Shown here in pieces: positions 35,300 to 47,703 of a stretch of DNA of 64,000 nucleotides. Below the pieces are notes generated by a model. That model was not told the origin of the DNA. It did not search any database and saw only the letters and a list, made by a program, of their open reading frames with translations. The translations under genes and the position numbers were made by a program. Position 1 is the stretch's first letter. Every line of letters starts with the position of its first letter. The stretch covers positions 1,606,632 through 1,670,631 of the forward strand of contig NZ_JTJC03000001.1 of NCBI RefSeq assembly GCF_000817735.3, given 5' to 3'. The stretch is from Scytonema millei VB511283. Lineage in GTDB: Bacteria > Cyanobacteriota > Cyanobacteriia > Cyanobacteriales > Chroococcidiopsidaceae.

Positions 35300-35584
35300 T
35301 TACACGCACGGATGTTGAAGTCTAATGCCGCTCGCAGAAGTAAAAATTTACTCCTCTCTACTCAAGGCATTGCGATCGAACTTAATAACTACTTCAAATT
35401 ATTGCCTTGCAACATCTACCTTCTGGCTCAGTTAAGTCAAGAATTTGTGAATTTTGTTAAAAAAGTCTGTGTTTCTCGTTACAATATCAGTTGGGAGGAA
35501 AAGCTTTTGCCCGCTGTAGCGATGGGAACGCACAGTTTTGGTATTCCTCAATATCGTAGCCGACAACGTAATATAAATTGATTG

Positions 35585-35615
35585 GACTAGCTATGGGAAG
35601 CTGGTCTTTTTTTTT
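35585..35615 (+). terminator. Rho-independent terminator
   Basis: GACTAGCT pairs with AGCTGGTC (one G-T) around a six-base loop and is followed by nine T. It lies 285 bases beyond the rqcH stop, so the transcript has a long 3' part or encodes something short. Confidence 0.75.
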
Positions 35616-35618
35616 GAA

Positions 35619-35661
35619 GTCAAAAGTCAAAAGTCAAAAGTCAAAAGTCAAAAGTCAAAAC
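35619..35661. repeat. GTCAAAA heptamer array
   Basis: Six AAGTCAA units in perfect tandem directly after the terminator. Confidence 0.9.
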
Positions 35662-35894
35662 TGAGGAGTCAGGAGACAATTCAAGTTGCAACTCGCAAGT
35701 TGCAATTAACTTGCCACACCCTACACCCTACATCCTACATCCTGCTTGCTAATGACAAATGACCACCAAAGGCAGAAGAGGGAATAAGGGTGAGATAATT
35801 AACTGAAACAATTAGAAAAGTGCGATCGCATCTTGACTTAGGTGCAAGACTTAGCCATGCTGTTTTGTTGTTTGAACTGCGATTGAGGTAGGTC

Positions 35895-36428
35895 GTGAAC
35901 ATTCAGCAACTACGCCACGCTCTTAAGGTCAAATGGCTGATTTACTATCAGCAGAATCGACCTTGGTTGACGAAAATTCGGATTTGGGGAACGTTTGATG
36001 GCAAGCGTCGCCCTTGTTCTAGTTTCATTTTGGCAGTCGTAACCAACTTAGAGCCAAAACTAATTGAGGTGCTGCCTTTTGTCGCCCAGTTAAATAGCGA
36101 CCCCGACCAAATTGTAGCGGCTTTGGGGCTAAACTTCAATCCAGACGAGGAGTTGAAAGCTTCAAAGACACCGACAAAGGTACAGATAAGCCCAGCTAGT
36201 AACGGTGTGGTTTCGCCCATGCAGGCAGCACCATATCAAAATGGTAACGGCAATGGAAACGGGCATGTCAATGGCGGAGGGCAACCGACTCAAGTGCCAG
36301 TACAATCACCTGTACGCTCAAGTTACAAGCCAGACGATCGCGTTCCGCCACGACTGCCTGTCACAAATTTGCCGAATTGGGTAGATGAGTCATGTAAGGG
36401 GGTAGGACGCAATCCTACCCAGATGTAG
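35895..36428 (+). CDS. DUF5331 family protein
   Basis: The 177-residue cyanobacterial protein of unknown function starts at GTG. The N-terminal 95 residues, MNIQQLRHALKVKWLIYYQQ then RPWLTKIRIWGTFDGKRRP and DPDQIVAALGLNFNPDEEL, match DUF5331. The C-terminal half is a low-complexity linker (GNGNGNGHVNGGGQPTQ) ending in a short conserved-looking tail LPNWVDESCKGVGRN. No membrane segment. It converges on the porin gene with a two-base gap. Confidence 0.75.
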   Translation: MNIQQLRHALKVKWLIYYQQNRPWLTKIRIWGTFDGKRRPCSSFILAVVTNLEPKLIEVLPFVAQLNSDPDQIVAALGLNFNPDEELKASKTPTKVQISPASNGVVSPMQAAPYQNGNGNGNGHVNGGGQPTQVPVQSPVRSSYKPDDRVPPRLPVTNLPNWVDESCKGVGRNPTQM

Positions 36429-36430
36429 TC

Positions 36431-38092
36431 CTAGAACCGAAATACAGTTCTAATTGCACCGATGATGATGTCGTCATTATCGGCATTGTGGTCTGGTGCA
36501 GTTAACCAGATAATTGCCGGAGTCACTTGAATGTTATCTGTGAGTGCATACTTATAAAAAGCCTCCAGATGCAGAGATGTATCGCGATCGGGGCTACCGA
36601 GATTGCTGTCAAGTTCTGTTAGTCTCGGTTCCATGCCGACTATAATACCGCCTACGCTACCTTCTTTGCCTAAGTCAGGAAAGTTCAAGCTAGCTGCCCA
36701 AGTCCACATACTCCCATCTCCCCTACCGATATAACGATGGTTAGCATGTCCCACCCAACCGCTAATGGCTAGACCGGGGCTAAGCCTAAACGTACCCGAA
36801 AAACCGTAGGCATTGACGCTGACGGGTCTACCAAAGCTGCTATTCGATAGGTTGCTACCAGTACTCGTACCAAAAGGCGTTAATTCCGTATTTGGCTCTA
36901 CATCAGGATCGTCGCCTCCAGTGGGGGAGTAGGAGTTGATATAAGATAGACCGAACCTAGAGTTGTCGCTGAGATTGAAGATGATCTGAGCTAATCCAGC
37001 ATACGTACCGTCGAACAGACCGTTCTGTGGGAAGGGGTTACTAGCGTTATTGGTAGGAACCAAATAACCTAAATTGAGTTCAATTTGGTCGTTGAAAAAG
37101 TGTCTGATACCTATACCAGTACCAGCACTGTAGTTATAGATTGGGTTGCGTAAACCGAACAATGAAACGGCGTTGCCATCTAGGAAGGGAGTCAACTGGT
37201 AGGAAGCATCGAGATCGACAAAACCATTACCCGCCGCCGCTAAGTAAATGTTGGTGCGATCGCCCACCGGAAAGCGATAGCGCAGTAACCCCAGTTGGGC
37301 ATCTCCGCCTGTATCGCCGTCAAATTCGATCCGACCTTCGTTTGTGAGTGTTTCACCGCTATTTGTCCCGCCTAGAGGGACGACGTTACCCATTTGCAAA
37401 CGTGTTGTGAGTTGATCTTCGCCCGTAAAACTAGTTTGTAAATTGAGGCGCACCCTGTAACTCGCGGTTGGGTTAGTGTCTACTGGTTCGCCAGCAGCAT
37501 TATCACCTTCTATAAGACTGATGAGGGCAAAGATAACTTCTCCCTCTAACTTAGTTGTCGTCGAAAACTGGTTAGCTTCTAGTTCTGCCGTCGTTGCTTC
37601 TAACGTGTCAACCCGACCGCGAAGAGTTGCAAGTTCGGGAGCAAATTCTTGCTGTAATCTTTGTATTGTTGCTAAATCGTCTTTATTAACAGTGTCGGCG
37701 CTACCCGTGGCAATTAGTTCGTTAATTCTGTCTAAAGCTGCATTTAATCCAGCTGCAAATTCATAACGAGTCATTGCCCGATTACCGCGAAAAGTGCCGT
37801 CGGGATAACCTGCAATAACTCCATATCTTTCTACTAAAGATTGCAATGCCTGAAATGCCCAATCAGTAGGTTGCACGTCTGATAATTGTGAGACAGATGT
37901 AACTTGGGCTAGCGAGTTTTCTGCTAGACTTTGTACTTTAGTTTCTTCAGTCGAATTAAGCTCGGAGGCGATCGCCCGATCTGACGTTGATATATTTGTT
38001 TGCGCTGCTAATAAATTGATACCTGCAAACGGAGCTATTAAGATGCTAAGTGTCAATAAGAGGATATGTTTTGTAAAATTTCGCATTTGCAT
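36431..38092 (-). CDS. Iron uptake porin with SLH domain (cyanobacterial OprB-type)
   Basis: This is an outer-membrane porin. It has a signal peptide (about 1-30, ending LLAAQ), an SLH domain that ties it to peptidoglycan (PTDWAFQALQSLVERYGVIA, GYPDGTFRGNRAMTRYEFAA), a short coiled coil with LATLRGRVDTLEATTAELEA, and a beta-barrel up to the terminal FRF. The final Phe is the usual barrel-assembly signal. The 553-residue length is normal. Such proteins form the main pores of the cyanobacterial outer membrane and have been linked to iron uptake. Confidence 0.93.
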   Translation of the reverse strand: MQMRNFTKHILLLTLSILIAPFAGINLLAAQTNISTSDRAIASELNSTEETKVQSLAENSLAQVTSVSQLSDVQPTDWAFQALQSLVERYGVIAGYPDGTFRGNRAMTRYEFAAGLNAALDRINELIATGSADTVNKDDLATIQRLQQEFAPELATLRGRVDTLEATTAELEANQFSTTTKLEGEVIFALISLIEGDNAAGEPVDTNPTASYRVRLNLQTSFTGEDQLTTRLQMGNVVPLGGTNSGETLTNEGRIEFDGDTGGDAQLGLLRYRFPVGDRTNIYLAAAGNGFVDLDASYQLTPFLDGNAVSLFGLRNPIYNYSAGTGIGIRHFFNDQIELNLGYLVPTNNASNPFPQNGLFDGTYAGLAQIIFNLSDNSRFGLSYINSYSPTGGDDPDVEPNTELTPFGTSTGSNLSNSSFGRPVSVNAYGFSGTFRLSPGLAISGWVGHANHRYIGRGDGSMWTWAASLNFPDLGKEGSVGGIIVGMEPRLTELDSNLGSPDRDTSLHLEAFYKYALTDNIQVTPAIIWLTAPDHNADNDDIIIGAIRTVFRF

Positions 38093-38723
38093 TTTTCACC
38101 ACACTCAAAAATTTTTTATTTATCATTTGGAATTCATGCATAGCAATGGAACGAGCAAGCATTTCAAAAACTGCTCGGGACTGTTATAGGCAGCTAAAAC
38201 AGCTAGAACTTGAGAAGAATTGATTTTATTTCTAGGTTGATACTGCTTCTTCCATAGGAAATTTAACCGCAAACATCTACGGTTGAATTTATCCAAACAT
38301 GAACGTTTGCAGCTATTGTTCTGACTAGCAGATAAAACTCTGATGTTTCTGCCGGGTTTCTGCCGTTAGATTTTCTCCCGCTCAAAATAAAATATTGATT
38401 ATCTTCAAAAGACCTACCATTTCCTCAATTTAACTATTAGAAAAAAGGCGAACATCCATCTACAGAAATAGTTAAAAATGCTACTTTTTTCTAGAGTAAA
38501 ATAATTTTCACTTTGAGCAAATTATTAAAAATTGTTGCAAAAGCATCTCTGATTGTCAGTTTATAGCAATTCTCGATTGCGTGCGCGAGACTTGTAGGGG
38601 CGCACGGCTGTGCGCCCCTACAGATTGTGTATTTTATCCAATTGACAACCGCTATATGTATGTGGCGATCGCCGAAACAAAAGGCGTTTGTGGGTAAATA
38701 AATTTAGCCTATTTCGGCTGAAT
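38093..38723. other. Gap between porin and histidine kinase genes
   Basis: It is AT-rich near the porin start and carries one MITE-like element with a family C hairpin (38562-38656). No open frame of note. Confidence 0.65.
38562..38656. repeat. MITE-like element with TATAGC ends and a family C hairpin
   Basis: The imperfect terminal inverted repeats are TATAGCAATTCTCGATTG on the left and CAATTGACAACCGCTATA on the right. The centre is GTAGGGGCGCACGGC and its inverse (38593-38621). A second, more worn copy is at 22449-22547. TA at both ends suggests insertion at a TA target, as with IS630-type transposases (inference). Confidence 0.7.
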
Positions 38724-42275
<3,552 letters not shown>

Positions 42276-42617
42276 ATATCTTATTTATAGATGCAGTACT
42301 TCTCGGGCGATCGAGAAAGGCAGAGAGCAGAGGGCAAAAGGTAGAAAGAAATTTAACTACCAGTAATATAATATACTCAACAACTGAGCATTTTACGGAT
42401 AGATTTTCACATCCTATCTTTCGCTACTTTGAAGCAATTCTCCTCCTTAAGACATCTATCTAAAAGTAGATTGCTTTTCGATTGGTAATGGGTAACAGGT
42501 AATGGGTAGTTGGTGGTTGACGGTAAACGCGCTCGCTACACGGACGGTTGACGGTTGACGGTTGACAGTTGACAGTTGACAGTTGTTGGTTAACTGATAA
42601 CTGATAACTGATAACTG
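42276..42617. other. Gap between histidine kinase and gluconokinase genes, repeat-rich
   Basis: The right half (42484-42615) is a dense run of GGTAATG, TTGACGG, TTGACAG and AACTGAT heptamers with a family E core (GGTAAACGCGCTCGCTACAC). The left part holds the kinase promoter region. Confidence 0.7.
42484..42615. repeat. Mixed heptamer array with family E core
   Basis: GTAATGG units, then GTTGACGGTAAACGC..., four GTTGAC(G/A) units and four AACTGAT units, touching the gluconokinase stop. Confidence 0.85.
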
Positions 42618-44114
42618 TTAAAACTCTGCTTCTAGCTGCCGATATAAACGTTGATAGCGAGAGAATAACTGATGATAGATAAGTATCAAGTCAGGGTTAG
42701 GCGAAATGCGATCGCGAATCTTAATTGTCGGTTGCATGTCAGATAAATCGGCGATCGCACCTACAGCGTACATAGCTAGCACTGCCGCACCATAACCGCT
42801 AGCTTCGTAAACTTCCGGCATCGCTACCACCATACCAAATGCATCTGCCATCATTTGCAACCATGCTTGAGAACGGGCAAAACCGCCAGAAGCGCGAATT
42901 TCTCCTGTAGTTCCAGTAATTTCTTGAATTGCCACGTTGATGCTGTAGACGGCGAAGATAATTCCTTCCATCGCTGCCCTAATTGTATGCGATCGCGTGT
43001 GGTTGAAATTCAATCCGAAGAAGACACCCCGCGCTTTGGGGTTCCAGTAAGGGGCGCGTTCTCCCGATAAATAGGGTAAACAGATCAATCCTTCTGCGCC
43101 TGCGGGTATTTGCATCGCCGCTTGAATCATTACATCGTACGAATCGATACCTAATCGTTTTGCCTCTTCTACTTCTGGGTGACAAAAGCGATCGCGCAAC
43201 CATCGTAAAACAATTCCACCGTTATTTGTCGGTCCGCCGATAACCCAGTGTTTCTCGGTAAGGGCATAACAAAAAGTTCGCATCTGCGGATCGGTAATCG
43301 GTGCGGGGGCTACAGTCCGTACTGCACCACTTGTACCGATGGTAATGGCAAATTCACCCGGGGCGATCGCGCCTACGCCTAAATTCGCCAGTACGCCGTC
43401 GTTTGCACCAATGACGACAGGAGTGTGTGGATCGAGTCCCATTGCTTCTGCATACTCAGTTTGCATCCCGCGTAAAATGTGGGTGGTAGGGACTAATTCG
43501 CTTAATTGTTCCGCTTGAATTCCTGCTATTGTTAAAGCTTCTGCATCCCAATCTAGGTGTTGTAAGTTAAATAACCCTGTAGCGGAAGCAATAGAATAAT
43601 CTACTACATAACGTTGAAAAAGTCTGAAGAAAATATACTCTTTAATTGAAATAAATTTTGCTGCTTTATGGAAAATTTCTGGTTCTTTTTCCCGCAGCCA
43701 CATGAGTTTAGTTACAACAGAAACGGGATGAATCGGACTTCCCGTTCGCAGATATAAGTTATGAGTAATCTTATCTTGGTTCAATCTTTCTGTTTGAGCG
43801 ATACTGCGATTATCTGCCCAAATAATGATATTTGATAAGGGTTTATTATTAGCATCTACTGGTAATAAACTGTGAGTTGCCGTAGAAAAACCAACGGCGG
43901 CGATTTCCTGTTGAGATATATCAGTATCCATTGCCTGACGCACGGATGTAATAACCGCATTAAACAGCGCTTCTGGGTCTTGTTCCGCCCAGGTTGGATG
44001 CGGAACGATAATTTCATATCCTTGACTGCCCTTACCTTTAATAGCACCATCATGAGAAAATGCGATCGCTTTGGTGCTGGTTGTGCCGATGTCTACGCCG
44101 AGGAAGTAAGCCAT
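42618..44114 (-). CDS. gntK: Gluconokinase (FGGY carbohydrate kinase family)
   Basis: It phosphorylates gluconate to 6-phosphogluconate. The 498 residues begin YFLGVDIGTTSTKAIAF (phosphate 1 loop); the second phosphate region is AITIGTSGAVRTV and the FGGY C-terminal motif is IRASGGFARSQAWLQMMAD. It lies near a GntP-type permease on the same strand, which supports gluconate over xylulose or glycerol as substrate. Confidence 0.88.
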   Translation of the reverse strand: MAYFLGVDIGTTSTKAIAFSHDGAIKGKGSQGYEIIVPHPTWAEQDPEALFNAVITSVRQAMDTDISQQEIAAVGFSTATHSLLPVDANNKPLSNIIIWADNRSIAQTERLNQDKITHNLYLRTGSPIHPVSVVTKLMWLREKEPEIFHKAAKFISIKEYIFFRLFQRYVVDYSIASATGLFNLQHLDWDAEALTIAGIQAEQLSELVPTTHILRGMQTEYAEAMGLDPHTPVVIGANDGVLANLGVGAIAPGEFAITIGTSGAVRTVAPAPITDPQMRTFCYALTEKHWVIGGPTNNGGIVLRWLRDRFCHPEVEEAKRLGIDSYDVMIQAAMQIPAGAEGLICLPYLSGERAPYWNPKARGVFFGLNFNHTRSHTIRAAMEGIIFAVYSINVAIQEITGTTGEIRASGGFARSQAWLQMMADAFGMVVAMPEVYEASGYGAAVLAMYAVGAIADLSDMQPTIKIRDRISPNPDLILIYHQLFSRYQRLYRQLEAEF

Positions 44115-44332
44115 GATGGGAAGGGAGCAGGGGGAATAAGAGAGCTGAGGGAGCTGAGGGAGAAAAATTATTTATAAAATCAATTCTAGGTTTTTATTGA
44201 AGAGAAAACGCGATCGCTTTAACTTAAATAACAGTTGCTTCTGAGTCGCGATCGTTGTCTAAATTGCATCTGATAGCTGTGAGACAATTACAATAGCAGG
44301 AACAGAAAAATTCAAGAGGTAAAACGCAAAGT

Positions 44333-44785
44333 GTGAAAATTGTCAAAGTTACTCAGGATGATTTTAATGAGTGGCTGGATTTAGCGTTAAAACTTTGGTC
44401 AGATGAATCAATTGAAGAAATGCAAAGAAGTCTGACAATTATTCTCCACTCTCCTCACGAAGCAGGATTTTTAGTCAAAGATGATAATGACAAAGCAATT
44501 GGATTTATGAATCTTTCGCTGCGCTACGACTATGTTCCAGGTGCGACTCAGAGTCCTGTTGCTTATGTAGAAGGGATTTATGTAGAAGATGAATATCGAA
44601 AACAAGGTGTGGGTACAAAACTAATTCAATATGCTCAACAATGGGCAATTGAATGCGGATGTGTGGAGCTTGCTTCAGATGCTTTATTAGAAAATACGGC
44701 AAGTTATGATTTTCATATAAAAGTAGGGTTTCAAGAAGTAGAAAGAGTTGTCACTTTTATCAAACAAGTAACATCTTCTGACTGA
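44333..44785 (+). CDS. GNAT acetyltransferase, aminoglycoside 6'-N-acetyltransferase-like
   Basis: The 150-residue protein starts at GTG. The acetyl-CoA loop is VEGIYVEDEYRKQGVGTKLI. The pattern FMNLSLRYDYVPGATQSPVA, then CGCVELASDALLENTASYDF and GFQEVERVVTFIK is that of the AAC(6')-I group. Chromosomal relatives can acetylate aminoglycosides weakly or serve another amine; the true substrate is unknown. It lies on the strand opposite to the gluconate genes. Confidence 0.85.
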   Translation: MKIVKVTQDDFNEWLDLALKLWSDESIEEMQRSLTIILHSPHEAGFLVKDDNDKAIGFMNLSLRYDYVPGATQSPVAYVEGIYVEDEYRKQGVGTKLIQYAQQWAIECGCVELASDALLENTASYDFHIKVGFQEVERVVTFIKQVTSSD

Positions 44786-44860
44786 TAGTACTATTGTAAG
44801 TGCGCGATCGCTATTCTTTTACTGCTATTTTGTTTATCTCAAGGATGGTGAAATTACGTC

Positions 44861-45448
44861 ATGACACAAGCACTCAAACAAAGAACCTACACGCCTGAAG
44901 AGTATCTCGAACTAGAAGTTGCATCCGAAACCCGCAACGAATACCGTAATGGAGCAATCTTTCCTATGACTGGAGGTACACCTGACCACAATGACATTGC
45001 TAGCAACCTTGTAGTTGCTCTCAAACTAGCTCTCAGAAGCAAGCCTTATCGTGTCTTTATTACCGACCAACGGCTTTGGATTGGCGATCGCAACTTATAT
45101 ACATACCCTGATGTCATGGTAGTCGAAAAGCCTCTCCAATTTAAAGAGGGGCGCACAGATACATTAGTTAATCCATGTTTTATTGCCGAAGTCTTATCTA
45201 AATCGACGCGAGACTACGACCGTGGTGAAAAATTTGTTGCTTACCGTACTATTAATAATTTTCAAGAATATTTACTCATAGACCAGTACAGCATTCATGT
45301 AGAACATTACGTTAAAACTGCTGCTAATCAATGGCTACTCTCAGAATACAACGATCCTAATGTGACGCTATCTTTTAAAGTTTTAGATTTTCAAATTCAA
45401 ATTTCAGATCTTTACGAGAATATTGAGTTTATAGCTTCTAATTCATAA
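44861..45448 (+). CDS. Uma2 family endonuclease (DUF820)
   Basis: The 195-residue protein has a PD-(D/E)XK-like fold. It starts RTYTPEEYLELEVASETRNE, with DHNDIASNLVVAL and the catalytic-type residues in YPDVMVVEKP (Asp) and CFIAEVLSKSTRDYD (Glu, Ser-x-Ser/Thr). These genes are present in many copies in cyanobacteria, and their cellular role is unknown. It follows the acetyltransferase by 75 bases on the same strand. Confidence 0.92.
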   Translation: MTQALKQRTYTPEEYLELEVASETRNEYRNGAIFPMTGGTPDHNDIASNLVVALKLALRSKPYRVFITDQRLWIGDRNLYTYPDVMVVEKPLQFKEGRTDTLVNPCFIAEVLSKSTRDYDRGEKFVAYRTINNFQEYLLIDQYSIHVEHYVKTAANQWLLSEYNDPNVTLSFKVLDFQIQISDLYENIEFIASNS

Positions 45449-45484
45449 AATTCTAGCAAATAATATACAATTTTCTAAGTTTTT

Positions 45485-46831
45485 CTACACAAAAAAACTG
45501 ATAATAAACACAACTAAAAATCCCACGCAACCAACGATTGTTTCCATTACCGTCCACGCCCGCAAAGTTTCTTTTTCTGATAATCCTAAATAGCGACTAA
45601 CCAACCAAAAACCGGAATCATTGACGTGGGAAAGTACGGTTGCACCAGAGGCGATCGCAATTGTTATCAATCCTACCATAGGCGGCGAATATTTTCCTGC
45701 TTCAATTGCTGGAGCCATGATTCCTGCTGCTGTCACCATCGATACTGTAGCTGAACCTTGGGAGACTCGCACGGCGGTTGCAATCAGAAAAGCTAGCAGA
45801 ATTATTGGTAAATTTGAGGCTGCCATTGCCCTAGCTAAAACATCCCCAACACCACTAGCAACTAAAACTCTACCAAATACACCTCCAGCACCCGTGACTA
45901 AAATAATTAATCCTACTGGTTCTAACGATTTGGTGGCAATTTGTTGCACTTCATCAAGAGAATATCCGCGTTTAATTCCTAAAATATAAAAGGAAAGTAG
46001 GGCAGCAATCATCAAAGCTGTAAATGGATGTCCTAAAAAGGTAAGGAAGTTACGCAAAAAGTTTCCTTCTGGCAAAATGACTGTAGAAACAGTATTGAGC
46101 AGAATTAAGACTAAGGGAATGGCAATGATAGAAACTACCGTACTAAAGCGGGGTGGTTCTTTACCGAGTTCGTGCTTTGGTGCTTCAATTTCCATGTATT
46201 CTGGAACTGTAGCGTGAATTTTCCCTGCTATATACTTACCGAAAAATACACCACCGAAAATCGTAGCAGGAATCCCCGCGATCGCACCAAATAAAATTAC
46301 CCAACCTAAGTCTGCATTAATTAACGAGGCGACTGCAACTGGACCAGGAGTCGGGGGAATGTAACTATGACCGATCGCCAATCCAGCCGTCAGGGGAATG
46401 GCGTAATATAACAATGACTTCCCCGTGCGTTTTGCTAAACCGTACACTAAGGGGATGAGAATAATTAGCCCAACATCAAAAAAAACAGGAATCGCTACGA
46501 TTAAACCTGTTAAACTCAAAGCCCATTGAGCTTTATCTTGACCGAATTTTTTTACTAACGTAGCTGCTAGCACTTCCGCGCCGCCAGATACCCGCAGCAT
46601 TTCACCAAACATCGTCCCTAAGCCTACCACGATCGCGATAAAGCCGAGGGTACTGCCCATTCCCTGCTGGATCGTTTCGGCTATTTTATCTAACGGTATA
46701 CCCGCTGCTATGGCAACAAACAGGCTCGTCAATAACAGGGCAACAAATGCCTGCAAGCGCACGCCAATGACGAGAAATAAGAGGAGGGCGACACCTAGCA
46801 TCGCCACAAAAATTAATCCACCAGGAGACAT
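45485..46831 (-). CDS. gntP: Gluconate:H+ symporter, GntP family
   Basis: The 448-residue integral membrane permease has about 12 hydrophobic helices. GntP features include GLGTMFGEMLRVSGGAEVLA, PIPVFFDVGLIILIPLVYGL-like segments near residue 115 and SHVNDSGFWLVSRYLGLSEK near the C-terminus. It imports gluconate or related aldonates; with the downstream gluconokinase it forms a gluconate-use pair interrupted by two genes on the other strand. Confidence 0.92.
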   Translation of the reverse strand: MSPGGLIFVAMLGVALLLFLVIGVRLQAFVALLLTSLFVAIAAGIPLDKIAETIQQGMGSTLGFIAIVVGLGTMFGEMLRVSGGAEVLAATLVKKFGQDKAQWALSLTGLIVAIPVFFDVGLIILIPLVYGLAKRTGKSLLYYAIPLTAGLAIGHSYIPPTPGPVAVASLINADLGWVILFGAIAGIPATIFGGVFFGKYIAGKIHATVPEYMEIEAPKHELGKEPPRFSTVVSIIAIPLVLILLNTVSTVILPEGNFLRNFLTFLGHPFTALMIAALLSFYILGIKRGYSLDEVQQIATKSLEPVGLIILVTGAGGVFGRVLVASGVGDVLARAMAASNLPIILLAFLIATAVRVSQGSATVSMVTAAGIMAPAIEAGKYSPPMVGLITIAIASGATVLSHVNDSGFWLVSRYLGLSEKETLRAWTVMETIVGCVGFLVVFIISFFV

Positions 46832-47703
46832 AATTCAGTGACCAGTGACCAGTTAATTTTGACTTTTGACTTGTAACTTTTGACTAGCTATCAGTTGACC
46901 AATTACCAATTAGAAAATCTAATGCCGTCTATTTTCTGAGGTTAAAAGTTGTTTTACTTCTATCTTGAGATTTATTCTTGGCTTAGCAATTTTAGCTACA
47001 TTGCAGCATACTAATAAGTGTTTTTAGTCAAACAAAATTAATACTTTTTAATTTATTTAATAAAATTAATATATAAATCAACATGAACGATACGTTTGTC
47101 AAATTATTAGTAATATTCCTTAAAATATTTTTAAGGTATAAATATACATAAAAATTAATATTTAATCCAAGCAATTTTACGAGAAGCGCTCGTCTAACGA
47201 GTGTTTATCAGCTAAATTTATATGTACTTTACAGAATTTAACTCTAAATGGGGTTGAAGTGAAAAATAAATTTAAATTAGCGGTATCGTAGCACTCTAGC
47301 TAAGCAAAAAATATATTCCCTGAGATAGTTTGTCGCGATCGCCTCCCTATATCTTAAGAGAGTTGTAGTCTTAATTACAATTAGATTAATTTATAAATTG
47401 TGGCATCATTACCGCTAATACCATAAGTAATTTTAACTAAACACTTGCAAGTTAGATTGAGATTAAACTCTAAATCAATCTAAGCAAGAATAAACTGGTA
47501 GAATCATTTCATATTGGGTTAGTACAACAACATCGTTGTTGAGCTACTTATATACCAATAGCAAAATTTCTACTGGATTGAGTGCTTGAATATACTCGAT
47601 CTAAAATGGGGCGCGATCGGCGATCGCGATTTTAGTTAACCAACCGATCGATTTTCAATTTAATAAAATTTCAATTCACCTCAATCGTATTCTTAACATC
47701 ACA
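46832..47703. other. Long AT-rich gap before the sugar ABC operon
   Basis: This gap is 872 bases long. Near 46840-46905 are worn GTGACCA and GACTTTT repeat units; the remainder is AT-rich with HIP1 sites at 47333-47345 and 47616-47630. No frame of note and no RNA gene that I recognise. It should contain the promoters of gntP and of the ABC operon. Confidence 0.6.

Larger units (their letters stand above)
35300..35894. other. Gap between rqcH and the DUF5331 gene
   Basis: It contains a terminator (35585-35615), six GTCAAAA units (35619-35661) and CCTACATC units (35720-35742). An 89-codon frame at 35312-35581 ends just before the terminator, but it shows no family features and is not called. 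Confidence 0.6.

Noticed and set aside
35312-35581. 89-codon plus-strand frame between rqcH and a terminator
   Set aside because: No family features, mixed composition, and no clear ribosome site; left as a possible small gene or RNA in the findings only.
46832-47703. Possible RNA gene in the 872-base gap before the sugar ABC operon
   Set aside because: No cloverleaf, terminator or known RNA motif could be seen; the region is just AT-rich.
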